Shown: positions 18,220 through 27,606 of the stretch, one piece after another | Position numbering within the stretch: position 1 is the stretch's first letter | Layout: every line of letters starts with the position of its first letter | Assembly (NCBI RefSeq): GCF_022398315.1 | Contig: NZ_JAKEVF010000002.1 | Span: forward strand, 533,279-597,278 | Reading direction: 5' to 3' | Source of the DNA: Shewanella sp. Isolate11 | GTDB lineage: Bacteria > Pseudomonadota > Gammaproteobacteria > Enterobacterales > Shewanellaceae | Length of the DNA: 64,000 bases | Program-made: the position numbers and the translations under genes | The notes under the pieces: model-generated | Database searches by the model: none | Seen by the model: only the letters and a program-made list of their open reading frames with translations | What the model was told of the DNA's origin: nothing

Positions 18220-19209
18220 CTAATTAATTGCTGGATACTTGATGCGTTCCGACAGATAGGTCAAAGAAAGGGCATAATAGGGAGAGTCGTTCCACTTTAC
18301 GAGGGTTCGATAGTTGTCATACACCAAATATTTTCGACCAAGAATGCCATCAGGCATAATCAAAGAAGCTTTCATGTCACTTCGGTTTGGTAAGTCATTA
18401 CCATTAAAACGTCTTACTCCAAGCGATTGCCACTGGTCAAAACTCTTCTTGATCGCTAATCCACTCGAGGCAACATCGATGTTTTTAGGTACTTGGACTT
18501 GGCGACCCCACGTCACTTGATCGTTCCAACCCGACTGCTTTAAAAAATTGGCCGTTGATGCAAAAGCATCTGAGAGGTTATGCCAGATATCAATCTGGCC
18601 ATCGCCATCACCATCAATGGCATACTTGTCATATTCTCCCACCGAGAAATGAGGATAGCCAATTTTCCCCGACCAATTACTCTTTAAATCATCAAAATTG
18701 AGTTTACGCTTTTCAAAAACTTTAACTGCCGCAATAAACTCCTCGCGCGAGTGAGTTTGATCATCACGATAGGCATTTGATGCCATCACTGTCAGTAATG
18801 GATAATCACCAACATCTTTACCCAATGAAGAAGCTAAGCCCCACAGGGCGATAACAAAACGCGGTTGCACACCATATTGCTTACCTAGTTTCTCGAACTT
18901 AATCGAATGTTCAGCATACAGATCTCGTGATTGATTAACTAAGGTTTCAGGGACCAGGCTGGGATAATAATCTTCTAAGGTCTGCGGCGGTGATTGGTCT
19001 TGTTGACTAACCAAAGCTTTCTTAAAAAGCTTGATGTTAAGAAATAAACTGTCGGTAGTATCTTGAGAAATCCCTTCTCTTTGTGCTTGTTCTTTTAAGC
19101 TATCAAGGTATTGTGAAAAACTGATGTCGCTTGAGTTTGCTTGGGCTAAATGGACAGATAAAAGGCCACTTAATAGTAAATTACCAAGCAAAGCTTTCTT
19201 AAAAAACAT
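18220..19209 (-). CDS. MltB-family lytic transglycosylase homologue, catalytic Glu replaced by Ala
   Basis: A 329-residue exported protein (signal peptide to about residue 24, AQA-NS) with an SLT_2/MltB-like domain: ALWGLASSLGKDVGDYPLL (121 onward), SGKIGYPHF and AIDGDGDGQIDIWHNLSDAFASTANFLKQSGW, all aligning with family blocks. In active members the first block reads WG(L/V)ESxxG with a catalytic glutamate; here residue 126 is Ala (codon at 18832-18834). The usual GQPQFMPS block is also changed, to GYPHFSVG. It may therefore bind peptidoglycan without cutting it, or act on something else. It has no lipobox. It sits 19 bases after ycgL and upstream of ycgN, probably cotranscribed. Confidence 0.8.
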   Translation of the reverse strand: MFFKKALLGNLLLSGLLSVHLAQANSSDISFSQYLDSLKEQAQREGISQDTTDSLFLNIKLFKKALVSQQDQSPPQTLEDYYPSLVPETLVNQSRDLYAEHSIKFEKLGKQYGVQPRFVIALWGLASSLGKDVGDYPLLTVMASNAYRDDQTHSREEFIAAVKVFEKRKLNFDDLKSNWSGKIGYPHFSVGEYDKYAIDGDGDGQIDIWHNLSDAFASTANFLKQSGWNDQVTWGRQVQVPKNIDVASSGLAIKKSFDQWQSLGVRRFNGNDLPNRSDMKASLIMPDGILGRKYLVYDNYRTLVKWNDSPYYALSLTYLSERIKYPAIN

Positions 19210-19228
19210 ACACTTTCCCTATAAATGA

Positions 19229-19510
19229 TTAATCTCGACTATAACCTATCTCTTTTTTATATTCATCCAGCATGTTAACTGGCGGTGGGGGTAATTGAAG
19301 ATAATATCCCTTCTCTTGCAGTTCAACTTTTACTTTATTGATATCTGCAATACCTAAGTGTTGACGTTTATCTAATGGCAGTATCATGACCAATTCAGGT
19401 ACGCCAAACATCTTCATTAAGGCTTCTGGTACACGCTCGAATTCATTACGTTTTTCAATAAACAGATAGCAGTCAACTTTTAAGCGACTCTTATATACAG
19501 CACAAATCAT
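19229..19510 (-). CDS. ycgL: YcgL-domain protein (UPF0745)
   Basis: A 93-residue protein starting MICAVYKS, the typical start of the YcgL family, with the conserved ERVPEALMKMFG and a C-terminal KGYYLQLPPPP segment. The function is unknown; the family is conserved in gammaproteobacteria, generally beside minCDE, as here (minC diverges 122 bases away). It is the first gene of the minus-strand ycgL / MltB-like / ycgN group. Confidence 0.92.
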   Translation of the reverse strand: MICAVYKSRLKVDCYLFIEKRNEFERVPEALMKMFGVPELVMILPLDKRQHLGIADINKVKVELQEKGYYLQLPPPPVNMLDEYKKEIGYSRD

Positions 19511-19632
19511 ATTCTATGAAATTTCCAGTCTATTCAACTTGCCAGCAAATACGGCACACTATACCATGAGGACTAGGATTATAATAATATCTAACCAGTT
19601 TCGGCTGGTTTTTATAAAGAGCAAATTTAGGA

Positions 19633-20298
19633 ATGCAAAAACCTAGCCTCGAATTAAAAGGCTCCTCTTTTACACTGTCAGTACTGCATATTAATCATGC
19701 CGATCTTGATAAAGTTGCGCTTGAATTAGATGGTAAATTAGCCATAGCACCACAATTTTTCATCGGTGCTCCTTTGGTGGTTAACCTCAGTGCCATAACG
19801 GATCCGCAATACAATTTAGCCGGCCTAAAAACACTACTGATTTCTCGTGAATTAGTCATTGTCGGCATCACAGGTGCCCCAAGTGCGATTGCCAATCAAG
19901 CAAAAGAACTGGGACTTGCACTAATCAAGTCAGGTAAACAGAGTCCCAGCCAACCTCAAATGCCAAAAGCCACCAAAATCGTCAAACAGAATATCCGTTC
20001 TGGACAACAGGTTTACGCTAAAAACAGCGATCTCGTCATCGTAGGTGCTGTTGGTAATGGTGCTGAAGTCATTGCAGATGGCAGTATTCATATATACGGT
20101 AGTCTTAGAGGTAAAGCCATGGCGGGTGCTAATGGCGATAAGAATGCTGTCATTATCGCTCAGGCATTAGATGCCGAACTCGTATCAATTGCAGGTCAAT
20201 ATTGGCTGACGGAAAATCTTCAGGCTCATACCTCAATTAAAAGCGGTTGTATTAAACTTGACGGTGACTCTCTTGCCGTAGAAGCGCTAGCGCTATAG
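19633..20298 (+). CDS. minC: MinC, septum-site inhibitor
   Basis: A 221-residue inhibitor of FtsZ polymerisation that keeps the division ring away from the poles. The N-terminal FtsZ-facing domain (1 to about 105) is followed by a Gln/Pro/Lys linker and the C-terminal beta-helix domain that dimerises and binds MinD ([35 protein letters not shown], about 125-160). An AGGA abuts the ATG directly, which is unusually close; a GAG lies about 11 bases upstream. It is the first gene of minC-minD-minE, with gaps of 25 and 2 bases. Confidence 0.95.
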   Translation: MQKPSLELKGSSFTLSVLHINHADLDKVALELDGKLAIAPQFFIGAPLVVNLSAITDPQYNLAGLKTLLISRELVIVGITGAPSAIANQAKELGLALIKSGKQSPSQPQMPKATKIVKQNIRSGQQVYAKNSDLVIVGAVGNGAEVIADGSIHIYGSLRGKAMAGANGDKNAVIIAQALDAELVSIAGQYWLTENLQAHTSIKSGCIKLDGDSLAVEALAL

Positions 20299-20323
20299 AA
20301 AATTGAAAAGGACATAATTAACC

Positions 20324-21133
20324 ATGGCACAAATTATTGTTGTCACCTCAGGTAAAGGCGGAGTGGGAAAAACCACTTCTAGTGCGGCTATCGCAACTGG
20401 GTTGGCATTAAAAGGACATAAAACCGTAGTAGTTGATTTTGATATTGGCTTACGAAACCTTGATCTTATCATGGGCTGTGAACGCCGAGTGGTTTATGAC
20501 TTCGTCAATGTCATAAACGGCGAAGCCAATTTGAACCAAGCTCTAATCAAAGACAAACGCACACCAAATTTATTTGTGCTGCCAGCATCACAAACCCGTG
20601 ATAAAGATGCCCTCACTAAAGATGGTGTCGGTAAAGTGCTCAGCGATTTAAGCCAAGAATTTGAATACATCGTTTGTGACTCTCCCGCCGGTATCGAAAC
20701 CGGTGCCATGATGGCGCTCTATTTTGCCGACATTGCCATTGTCACCACTAACCCTGAGGTCAGTTCAGTTCGTGACTCTGACCGTATTTTGGGGATGTTG
20801 CAAAGCAAATCTAAACGCGCTGAAGAAGGATTAGAGCCGGTTAAAGAGTTCTTACTATTAACCCGTTACTCCCCTGCCCGCGTTGCTACAGGTGAAATGC
20901 TTAGCGTTGCCGATGTTGAAGAAATTCTAGCTATTCCACTGCTTGGTGTGATCCCTGAATCTCAAGCAGTACTAAAAGCATCGAACTCGGGGATACCAGT
21001 GATCATCGATCAAGAGAGTGATGCAGGTAAGGCTTATAGCGACAGTGTGGCACGTTTAACTGGCGAAGAAGTTGAAATGCGTTTCGTCAACGAAGAGAAA
21101 AAAGGATTTCTGAAAAGGATATTTGGTAGCTAA
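20324..21133 (+). CDS. minD: MinD, septum-site ATPase
   Basis: A 269-residue membrane-associated ATPase of the ParA/MinD family that recruits MinC to the membrane and oscillates with MinE. The deviant Walker A motif GKGGVGKTT is at residues 10-18 (signature Lys11 and Lys16), the switch region CDSPAGIE is near residue 120, and the C-terminal amphipathic membrane-targeting helix [10 protein letters not shown] ends the protein. AAAAGGA precedes the ATG. Confidence 0.97.
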   Translation: MAQIIVVTSGKGGVGKTTSSAAIATGLALKGHKTVVVDFDIGLRNLDLIMGCERRVVYDFVNVINGEANLNQALIKDKRTPNLFVLPASQTRDKDALTKDGVGKVLSDLSQEFEYIVCDSPAGIETGAMMALYFADIAIVTTNPEVSSVRDSDRILGMLQSKSKRAEEGLEPVKEFLLLTRYSPARVATGEMLSVADVEEILAIPLLGVIPESQAVLKASNSGIPVIIDQESDAGKAYSDSVARLTGEEVEMRFVNEEKKGFLKRIFGS

Positions 21134-21135
21134 TT

Positions 21136-21393
21136 ATGTCTTTACTCGATTATTTTAAAACCAAGAAAACCCCGAGCACTGCAGTTACCGCCAAAGAGCG
21201 TTTGCAGATCATAGTTGCCCATCAGCGTGGCGAGCGTGATGCTCCCGACTATTTCCCGGCGATGAAGCAAGAGATCATCGATGTGATCCGTAAATATGTA
21301 CAAATTGATACCGATCAGGTGTCAGTACAATTAGATCAAAATGATGACAAGCTTTCAGTGCTTGAACTTAATGTAACTTTGCCTGAGAAATAA
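21136..21393 (+). CDS. minE: MinE, topological specificity factor
   Basis: An 85-residue protein that stimulates MinD ATPase and drives pole-to-pole oscillation. It has the short N-terminal membrane-targeting stretch MSLLDYF, the MinD-contact helix [13 protein letters not shown] (about 20-32) and the C-terminal dimerisation domain. It starts 2 bases after the minD stop and is therefore probably coupled. A terminator follows. Confidence 0.97.
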   Translation: MSLLDYFKTKKTPSTAVTAKERLQIIVAHQRGERDAPDYFPAMKQEIIDVIRKYVQIDTDQVSVQLDQNDDKLSVLELNVTLPEK

Positions 21394-21416
21394 TTTTAAG
21401 CCCAAGTTAACAAGCC

Positions 21417-21446
21417 TAAAAAAGCCCTCGATTGAGGGCTTTTTAT
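21417..21446. terminator. Bidirectional terminator between minE and rnd
   Basis: AAAAAGCCCTC / GAGGGCTTTTT stem with a short loop between converging genes; it reaches the last bases of rnd. Confidence 0.85.
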
Positions 21447-22555
21447 TAGATTTCTAACTGACTCAACTGAGTTTCTGCTAATGCTGCGCGCCAACCTGTT
21501 AGCAATAGTGGTAACTCACCGGTCTGTCCTTGCCAACGCCACTCTAAAAACTCATGAATATGACGTTTTGAGCCAATCATCTCCAGCGGCACATTATGCT
21601 GCTCAGCAATACTGGTCAAACAATGCTTGATGGCTTTAAAAGCAGATTTATAACCGGGTTTTAACGCGATAACATCGATGGCTGCTGGCAGGTTTTCCAA
21701 ATCAGCGCTCGCCATTACGGCAATAATGGCCTTAGCATGAATGCGCTTCTCCTGTTCGGTCAGCTCTGACATTTTATAAATGTCGGCAGCCGTTTTAGGT
21801 TGCTTCTTTGCCAGTGCAATCAAGGCATGATCTTTAATGACAAAGCCCAATGCAAGGTCTTTGACGATGGCTTTTTCTAAGCGCCATTGGGCTAAAACTT
21901 TAAGATAAGCCAACTGTTTAGGGCTTAATTGAAAACCGTTTTTGACTTTAAGGTAGGCTGTCTCACCTTCAGGTAAGTCTAAGCGCCCTTGAGTCATGCG
22001 CTCACCTTCTTCATAGAGCCAGGCTAAGCGACCCGATGCTTCTAACTGCTCGACTAATTGTGGATAGAGTTGATAGAGGTATTCCACATCGTTAGCGGCA
22101 TAATGCAATTGCGCATCAGTTAATGGGCGTTTAAGCCAATCGGTGCGGGATTCCCCCTTATCAAGGATGACACTCAAACAATGCTCGACTAACTTCGCAT
22201 AGCCCAGACCATGACCCATGCCACACAATGACGCAGCTATCTGACTATCGAATAAACACTTAGGCTGGCACTGTCCATATTTAGCTAATACTTCTAAATC
22301 TTCACTGCAAGAATGAAGCACAGTGATCATGTCTTCACGTTGCAATAATGCCCAAAAGTCTTTTAGGTTGGTTACAGCTAGCGGATCGATTAATGCTAAA
22401 GTTTTACCGTCATAGACTTGAATCAAACCTAAACGAGCATAATAGGTACGAGTACGCACAAATTCTGTATCTAACACTAACACACTGGCTTGACGGTATT
22501 GCGCCACCAACTCAGCTAAGCTGGCATCATCATCAATATATTGAAACGGTAGCAA
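21446..22555 (-). CDS. rnd: RNase D, 3'-5' exoribonuclease
   Basis: A 369-residue exonuclease that trims the 3' ends of tRNA and other small RNAs. The DEDD exonuclease domain starts with LDTEFVRT (Asp29, Glu31), continues with the HSCSEDLEVL block and ends with LHYAANDVEYL, the DEDDy-type motif III. An HRDC domain (about 212-290) follows, beginning LSPKQLAYLKVLAQWR. The length is close to E. coli RNase D (375). It lies downstream of fadD on the same strand, with a terminator between them. Confidence 0.95.
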   Translation of the reverse strand: MLPFQYIDDDASLAELVAQYRQASVLVLDTEFVRTRTYYARLGLIQVYDGKTLALIDPLAVTNLKDFWALLQREDMITVLHSCSEDLEVLAKYGQCQPKCLFDSQIAASLCGMGHGLGYAKLVEHCLSVILDKGESRTDWLKRPLTDAQLHYAANDVEYLYQLYPQLVEQLEASGRLAWLYEEGERMTQGRLDLPEGETAYLKVKNGFQLSPKQLAYLKVLAQWRLEKAIVKDLALGFVIKDHALIALAKKQPKTAADIYKMSELTEQEKRIHAKAIIAVMASADLENLPAAIDVIALKPGYKSAFKAIKHCLTSIAEQHNVPLEMIGSKRHIHEFLEWRWQGQTGELPLLLTGWRAALAETQLSQLEI

Positions 22556-22587
22556 ACTTATCTCCTAACAAGAGCTTGGCTCAAAAC

Positions 22588-22613
22588 AAAGCCGGCGTCA
22601 TTAGCGCCGGCTT
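22588..22613 (-). terminator. Terminator after fadD
   Basis: A GC-rich perfect stem AAAGCCGGCG / CGCCGGCTTT; read on the minus strand it is followed by TTTGTTTTG. It separates fadD from rnd. Confidence 0.7.
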
Positions 22614-22648
22614 TGAGTTAACCATAATATGGTTGATACCTAATGGAG

Positions 22649-24322
22649 TTACGCTGACTTGGCTTCATCGCGTAGCTCACGTCGTAAAATCTTACCGACA
22701 TTGGTTTTAGGTAACTCTTCCCTAAATTCTACCAGCTTAGGAATTTTATATCCTGTCAAATGCTGACGACAGTGCTTAATTATTTGCTCTTCGGTTAACG
22801 ATTTATCTCGTGGCACCACAAACACTTTAACTAATTCACCGCTGACTTCATGAGGTACACCCACAGCAGCCACTTCTAACACCTTAGGATGCAAGGCGAC
22901 AACTTCTTCAATTTCATTAGGAAAAACATTAAATCCTGACACCAAAATCATGTCTTTTTTACGATCGACGATATAGAAGAAACCCTGTTCATCCATATAA
23001 CCAATATCACCAGTTGCTAAATAACCTTGCTCATCGATGACTTTCGCGGTCTCTTCTGGCCGTTGCCAATAACCTTTCATTACCTGTGGCCCTTTAGTAA
23101 ACAACTCGCCTATTTCACCTTGGGCTAAGATATTGCCATCATCGTCGCGCACCTGCATATCGGTGTTAGCAACGGGGAAGCCGATAGAGCCATTGTAGCC
23201 ATCAAGATTATAAGGACAGCAAGTCACTAAGGGGGATGCTTCCGTTAAACCGTAACCTTCAAGAAGTCGGCTCTTAGTGATCCCTTGCCATTTATCGGCA
23301 ACGGCGCGCTGCACAGCCATACCTCCACCAATAGAAAGCTTAAGCTTGCTGAAATCAAGCTCTTTAAATTCAGGCGAACTCACCAAGGCATTAAATAGCG
23401 TATTAACCCCTGTTAATACCGTAAAAGGATACTTTTTCAGTTCAGATAAAAATGCTGGAATATCGCGAGGATTAGTGATCAGCAGGTTATTTGAACCCTT
23501 ATGGATAAACAGTAAACAGTTCACTGTTAAGGCAAAAATATGATACAGCGGCAATGCGGTGACCACTAACTCTTTACCTTCACTCAATAGCGGCGCATAA
23601 GAAGCATCGGCCTGAAGCACATTACTGACAATATTGGTGTGTGTCAGCATAGCCCCTTTTGAGACACCAGTTGTGCCACCGGTATATTGCAAAAAGGCAA
23701 TATCATCACCTTGAATTACAGGCTTAACATATTGCAAACGACGCCCTTTAGATAAAGATTTACGCATCGAAATCGCATGGGGCAAATGATACTTAGGTAC
23801 CATACGTTTAATGTATTTCACCACAAAGTTAACTAAGGTGCGTTTAGGGCCACTAAGCAAATCGCCAAGTCCGGTTAAAATAACGCTTTCTACAGGCGTT
23901 TGATCAACCACTTGCTCTAAGGTATTAGCAAAATTTGACACCACAACAATCGCTTTAGCGCCAGAATCATTAAGCTGATGTTTTAACTCTCGTGGGGTAT
24001 AAAGAGGATTGACATTCACTACGACCATACCAGCACGTAAAATACCGAATAATGCAATGGGGTACTGCAATAAGTTAGGCATCATGATGGCGACGCGATC
24101 GCCCTTCGATAGCTTAAGCTCATTCTGTAAATAAGCGGCAAATGCACGGCTACGTTCCTCTAACTTACGATAAGTTAACGTCGCCCCCATATTCATAAAA
24201 GCGGGTTGATCGGGATATTTGCTGACCGCACTTTCAAATAAATCAACTAGCGAACTGTATTGCTTTTCATCAATAACAGCGGGCACATCATCGGGTAAAT
24301 TTTTCGTCCAAAGCTGTTCCAC
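22649..24322 (-). CDS. fadD: FadD, long-chain-fatty-acid-CoA ligase
   Basis: A 557-residue adenylate-forming enzyme that activates fatty acids to acyl-CoA for beta-oxidation; the product is also the ligand of FadR. The AMP-binding motif [12 protein letters not shown] is at residues 213-224, the second motif GYGLTEASP is near 350, and the C-terminal [22 protein letters not shown] and final catalytic lysine region [12 protein letters not shown] are intact. The N terminus [14 protein letters not shown] matches the FadD type. GGAGAGC precedes the ATG. I see no convincing FadR site in its 185-base upstream gap. Confidence 0.95.
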   Translation of the reverse strand: MEQLWTKNLPDDVPAVIDEKQYSSLVDLFESAVSKYPDQPAFMNMGATLTYRKLEERSRAFAAYLQNELKLSKGDRVAIMMPNLLQYPIALFGILRAGMVVVNVNPLYTPRELKHQLNDSGAKAIVVVSNFANTLEQVVDQTPVESVILTGLGDLLSGPKRTLVNFVVKYIKRMVPKYHLPHAISMRKSLSKGRRLQYVKPVIQGDDIAFLQYTGGTTGVSKGAMLTHTNIVSNVLQADASYAPLLSEGKELVVTALPLYHIFALTVNCLLFIHKGSNNLLITNPRDIPAFLSELKKYPFTVLTGVNTLFNALVSSPEFKELDFSKLKLSIGGGMAVQRAVADKWQGITKSRLLEGYGLTEASPLVTCCPYNLDGYNGSIGFPVANTDMQVRDDDGNILAQGEIGELFTKGPQVMKGYWQRPEETAKVIDEQGYLATGDIGYMDEQGFFYIVDRKKDMILVSGFNVFPNEIEEVVALHPKVLEVAAVGVPHEVSGELVKVFVVPRDKSLTEEQIIKHCRQHLTGYKIPKLVEFREELPKTNVGKILRRELRDEAKSA

Positions 24323-24507
24323 TTAGCTCTCCTAAATCACAGGTAGAGTGAGTTGTAGATCATTGACCCACACATCATTTCTTAAATTAGAAATTAAAAC
24401 TAACTCTTTTTATTATCATTGGCGCCTAAAAATCATACGGGCGTTTTAATTTTCACATCATCACATAATTAGAGTAAAAATCCTAGCGCAATTTCGCTTA
24501 GCTAAGA

Positions 24508-25419
24508 TTATTGTGAATCATGGTTAATCTCTGCCAAAAAACAAATTATGGCTGAGGCAACCTGTTCGCTATTTCCCATATGTAGATGATGATCGCCAAC
24601 AAGTTGAATGTGGCAGAGGTTTTGATACCAATCCAACACTTGCTTGGTAATTGCTGGGACACCTCGATAACCATTTTCCGCAGTGATCAATAAAACTCTA
24701 GCTTGATGATCTCGCATTAAGCCTTGAATATGTTCGAAGTTTAATCGCATAGGCGAATCCAGTTTTAACCTAGGATCGCTTCGCCAATAAAATTTATCCT
24801 CGCTTTGTTGCAGATTTCTCTCAATCAATAACCGGCACCATTGAGTGTCGAGCCCTGTTAATTTATGCCTAGCCTTAATGGCGGCCTCCAAAGAAACAGG
24901 CTTATTGCCCTGCTCACTATTTTGATGACGACGCTGATGGTCGGCAAAACTACGCACAAGTCGCTCACGGCTCTTACCGGGAAGTTCAAATAAGGGGCTC
25001 GGTGCTTCAATAAAGATCCAATGAGGCACTTTTTCACCAAAAGCGGCGCTGTACGCCGAGGCAACGATACCACCAAGAGAATGCCCGATTACGCCATGAA
25101 TAGGTTTAATCCTATTGATATAATCAATCAGCATTTGCAGATCATATAAATAATCAATCCAATGCAGCGGATAGGCACCTGGACGATGTTGCGAATAACC
25201 ATGTCCCGGCCAATCGATAGCAAGTATCTGATAATCAGATAAATGTGCCGATAAAGGCTGAAAACTGTTGGCATTATCTAACCAACCATGAAGTGCCAGC
25301 AGTAAGGGCTTATGGTCACAGCCCCATAACCTCCCACCTAAACAAATATGAGGCAGCGTTATCGCTACCTCATCGTTATTGCTACTCGAGACTCTTATCG
25401 AATCCAAAGTGGAAATCAC
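24508..25419 (-). CDS. Alpha/beta hydrolase
   Basis: A 303-residue cytosolic alpha/beta hydrolase. The oxyanion segment LHGWLDN (residues 43-49), nucleophile elbow GHSLGG (Ser114) and C-terminal histidine in VGDHHLHMG (about residue 280) form a complete apparent catalytic triad. It resembles the family annotated near fadD in Shewanella and Vibrio, whose substrate is unknown. Its ATG overlaps the stop codon of the upstream gene by four bases (ATGA), so it is translationally coupled to the exported methyltransferase-like gene. Confidence 0.85.
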   Translation of the reverse strand: MISTLDSIRVSSSNNDEVAITLPHICLGGRLWGCDHKPLLLALHGWLDNANSFQPLSAHLSDYQILAIDWPGHGYSQHRPGAYPLHWIDYLYDLQMLIDYINRIKPIHGVIGHSLGGIVASAYSAAFGEKVPHWIFIEAPSPLFELPGKSRERLVRSFADHQRRHQNSEQGNKPVSLEAAIKARHKLTGLDTQWCRLLIERNLQQSEDKFYWRSDPRLKLDSPMRLNFEHIQGLMRDHQARVLLITAENGYRGVPAITKQVLDWYQNLCHIQLVGDHHLHMGNSEQVASAIICFLAEINHDSQ

Positions 25420-26234
25420 TTTTTGACAAATTTTAGTGTCATGCGATCACTTTCACCAATGGCAAGATACTTATCTTTGTCTTGATCGCCTAAACCAAGA
25501 CTCGGCGGCAACGTCCACACGCCTTTAGCGTAATCTTTGGTATCTTTTGGGTTGGCGTTAACTTCGCTACTCGCCACCAACTTGAAGCCCGCTTTCTCTG
25601 CAAGTGCCACCATCTCATCTTGCAACATATAGCCAGACTTCATATCCATTCCGGCTTTAGCTCTATGTTCTACCACACCAAATACACCACCGGGTTTAAG
25701 CACTTGATAAGCGGCATCGAAAACATTCTCCAATTCACCTGCCATTGCCCAATTATGCAAATTTCTGAAGGTCAGCACGGCATCGACACTGTTCGCTTCG
25801 CCAAGAGAGGCCAAGCGCGGTGGTTCATAAGCAAAAGCAGAAGCCTTACCCAAGCTTGTTCGATTGTCATCTAACCATGCATCTAAGGCTTTACCCAGGC
25901 GAATTCGATAACCTGGAGTCTGCACTCCTTCTGGCGGATAAGCATCGAAATTTGCTGCAATATAATGGCCCTCTTTAGCCAAATAAGGCGCTAATATTTC
26001 TGCGTACCAACGCCCACCCGGCCACAGTTCAATAACGGTATCGGTCGGTTTAATATCAAAAAAAGCCAGAGTCTGACCTGGATGGCGGTAAATATCTCGC
26101 TCGGTATTGGTTGTCATTCGCAATTCATTGCTCAGTGCCGTTTCCAGTTGAGGATTAATTTTTTCTTGAGCCATACCTACTGCGCTATACAGTGCAGGTA
26201 ATAACAGCGTGGCCATAATAGTTAGTTTTTTCAT
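25416..26234 (-). CDS. Exported protein with SAM-methyltransferase fold
   Basis: A 272-residue protein beginning with a convincing Sec signal peptide (residues 1-22, ending GMA-QE) followed by a class I methyltransferase-like domain. Motif I reads VIELWPGGRWYAEILAPYL (67 on), and later strands DAVLTFRNLHNW and LKPGGVFGVVEHRA are typical. It resembles the COG4798-type predicted methyltransferases. A periplasmic location is puzzling because S-adenosylmethionine is cytosolic, so the ligand or reaction may differ. It is the middle gene of a minus-strand set of three, 59 bases after the M50 peptidase and overlapping the hydrolase. Confidence 0.8.
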   Translation of the reverse strand: MKKLTIMATLLLPALYSAVGMAQEKINPQLETALSNELRMTTNTERDIYRHPGQTLAFFDIKPTDTVIELWPGGRWYAEILAPYLAKEGHYIAANFDAYPPEGVQTPGYRIRLGKALDAWLDDNRTSLGKASAFAYEPPRLASLGEANSVDAVLTFRNLHNWAMAGELENVFDAAYQVLKPGGVFGVVEHRAKAGMDMKSGYMLQDEMVALAEKAGFKLVASSEVNANPKDTKDYAKGVWTLPPSLGLGDQDKDKYLAIGESDRMTLKFVKK

Positions 26235-26293
26235 TAACTTTCTCCCTGATAAAGCTTTAAATTAACAGGCTAGCTCACGAAAGAACAACAATA

Positions 26294-26995
26294 TTACCCA
26301 AATTTGTCTTTTGCCCTATCGACTCTTCGCCAGCACAACCACAACATAACACCGCTAGTCGCTACCCAAACAAACACCCAGAACCAAGTGGGTAACCAGG
26401 TTTGCTGCGCGAGCATGATCGCATCACCTCGACCAGTGATCCCTAATAACACCGCAGGGCTCGCCATTGCATTGAGCATCACCATTAAAGCAATGATGCG
26501 AAGCGCAATAGATAAAATAGGGTTATGGTTAAGCTTTATTGGCAACAGAAACAATAGCCCCAACACGGTCAGAATAACAATGGTCAATATATCTCGCCCC
26601 CACAGCAGCAAAGTGATAAACACCCATGCGCCCATAAAGGCATAACTAAAACGGATCCCTCGCTGCCAAATCGCCAGATTAAACAACAATGCGCCCCACA
26701 AGGCAGCGCCAAAATAGCCAGCAAAACCAATCAAAATAGGCCAACCACCTTGACTAAAACACAGACCCGCACCGTCTGAGAAAAGCTGAATATGGCTAAC
26801 CATGCCTCCGGTAAACATAGTGGCTAATGCATGGGATAGTTCATGAAAATAGCTTTCTAACCAATTAAACGGAACATTGACGTAAGGGATACGCGTTAAG
26901 ATAAGCGCCATCAACAGTTCGATGATAAATTGACTGCGACTAGGTATTGAATTGACGGGCTGAATTACAGAAGTTGAGTTTACGGTCGACTTCAT
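26294..26995 (-). CDS. M50-like integral membrane metallopeptidase
   Basis: A 233-residue membrane protein with six or so hydrophobic segments and a zinc-binding motif HELSH (His51 to His55) in SYFHELSHALATMFTGG, as in M50-type site-2 protease relatives. The substrate is unknown. I chose ATG 26995, which has GGAAAG about 10 bases upstream, over the in-frame GTG at 27004. It is probably the first gene of an operon with the exported methyltransferase-like gene and the hydrolase. Confidence 0.75.
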   Translation of the reverse strand: MKSTVNSTSVIQPVNSIPSRSQFIIELLMALILTRIPYVNVPFNWLESYFHELSHALATMFTGGMVSHIQLFSDGAGLCFSQGGWPILIGFAGYFGAALWGALLFNLAIWQRGIRFSYAFMGAWVFITLLLWGRDILTIVILTVLGLLFLLPIKLNHNPILSIALRIIALMVMLNAMASPAVLLGITGRGDAIMLAQQTWLPTWFWVFVWVATSGVMLWLCWRRVDRAKDKFG

Positions 26996-27109
26996 AAACA
27001 ACACTTTCCATGATTAATATAGTTAGCATCATCACTTTTAATCATAGGAAAAAACGATGGGGAAATAGACATAGAAATTAATCATAAGAACTAGAGGTTT
27101 GCACGAAGA

Positions 27110-27463
27110 TCAGGCATATATATCTATGCCTACCATGGCAGAGATCGCATCACGTTGTTGTCCATATTGGTTGGTTAAATAAGCAGATATCGCGCCTTGG
27201 CTGGCTGGCATATATTGTTCGTAATCCAGCTTGCGATCTAATGACTGGGTCAATTGGTCCAAATTCAGTAACGTCTTGGCATCTGTAAGCGGTACAGAAT
27301 AAGCTTGCTTCTGATCACCTGCGTCATCATGTGCGTTCGACAATAACTCAGCCTCATTGAGCTGTATCACTTTAGGCTTTGCTTGAATTGGCGCAATATT
27401 ATTGCTGATATTTATCGCATTTTGCGTCAACGCACTACGTAAACTACCAGAATGTATCTGCAT
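27110..27463 (-). CDS. Small protein of unknown function
   Basis: A 117-residue acidic, soluble protein that I do not recognise. There is no signal peptide and no membrane segment. The N terminus MQIHSGSLRSALTQNAINI resembles the short amphipathic starts of secreted or flagellar-type proteins, but this is weak. The C-terminal half (KTLLNLDQLTQSLDRKLDYEQYMPASQGAISAYLTNQYGQQRDAI) looks helical. ATG 27463 has a good AAGGTGA site 5 bases upstream; the TTG at 27466 is a less likely start. The codon use resembles that of its neighbours, so I regard it as a real gene. Confidence 0.65.
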   Translation of the reverse strand: MQIHSGSLRSALTQNAINISNNIAPIQAKPKVIQLNEAELLSNAHDDAGDQKQAYSVPLTDAKTLLNLDQLTQSLDRKLDYEQYMPASQGAISAYLTNQYGQQRDAISAMVGIDIYA

Positions 27464-27606
27464 CAAATCACCTTTAGAGCCTAGCTTAGCGCAGCTGAGT
27501 TAAATGACTATTCTGTTTAATATCTGAACTAAATGCATAAGTCACAATCTGCAGGATATTAAACCTTAAATGAGTAAGTGTAGCCTAAACCTGATGAACT
27601 TAGAGT

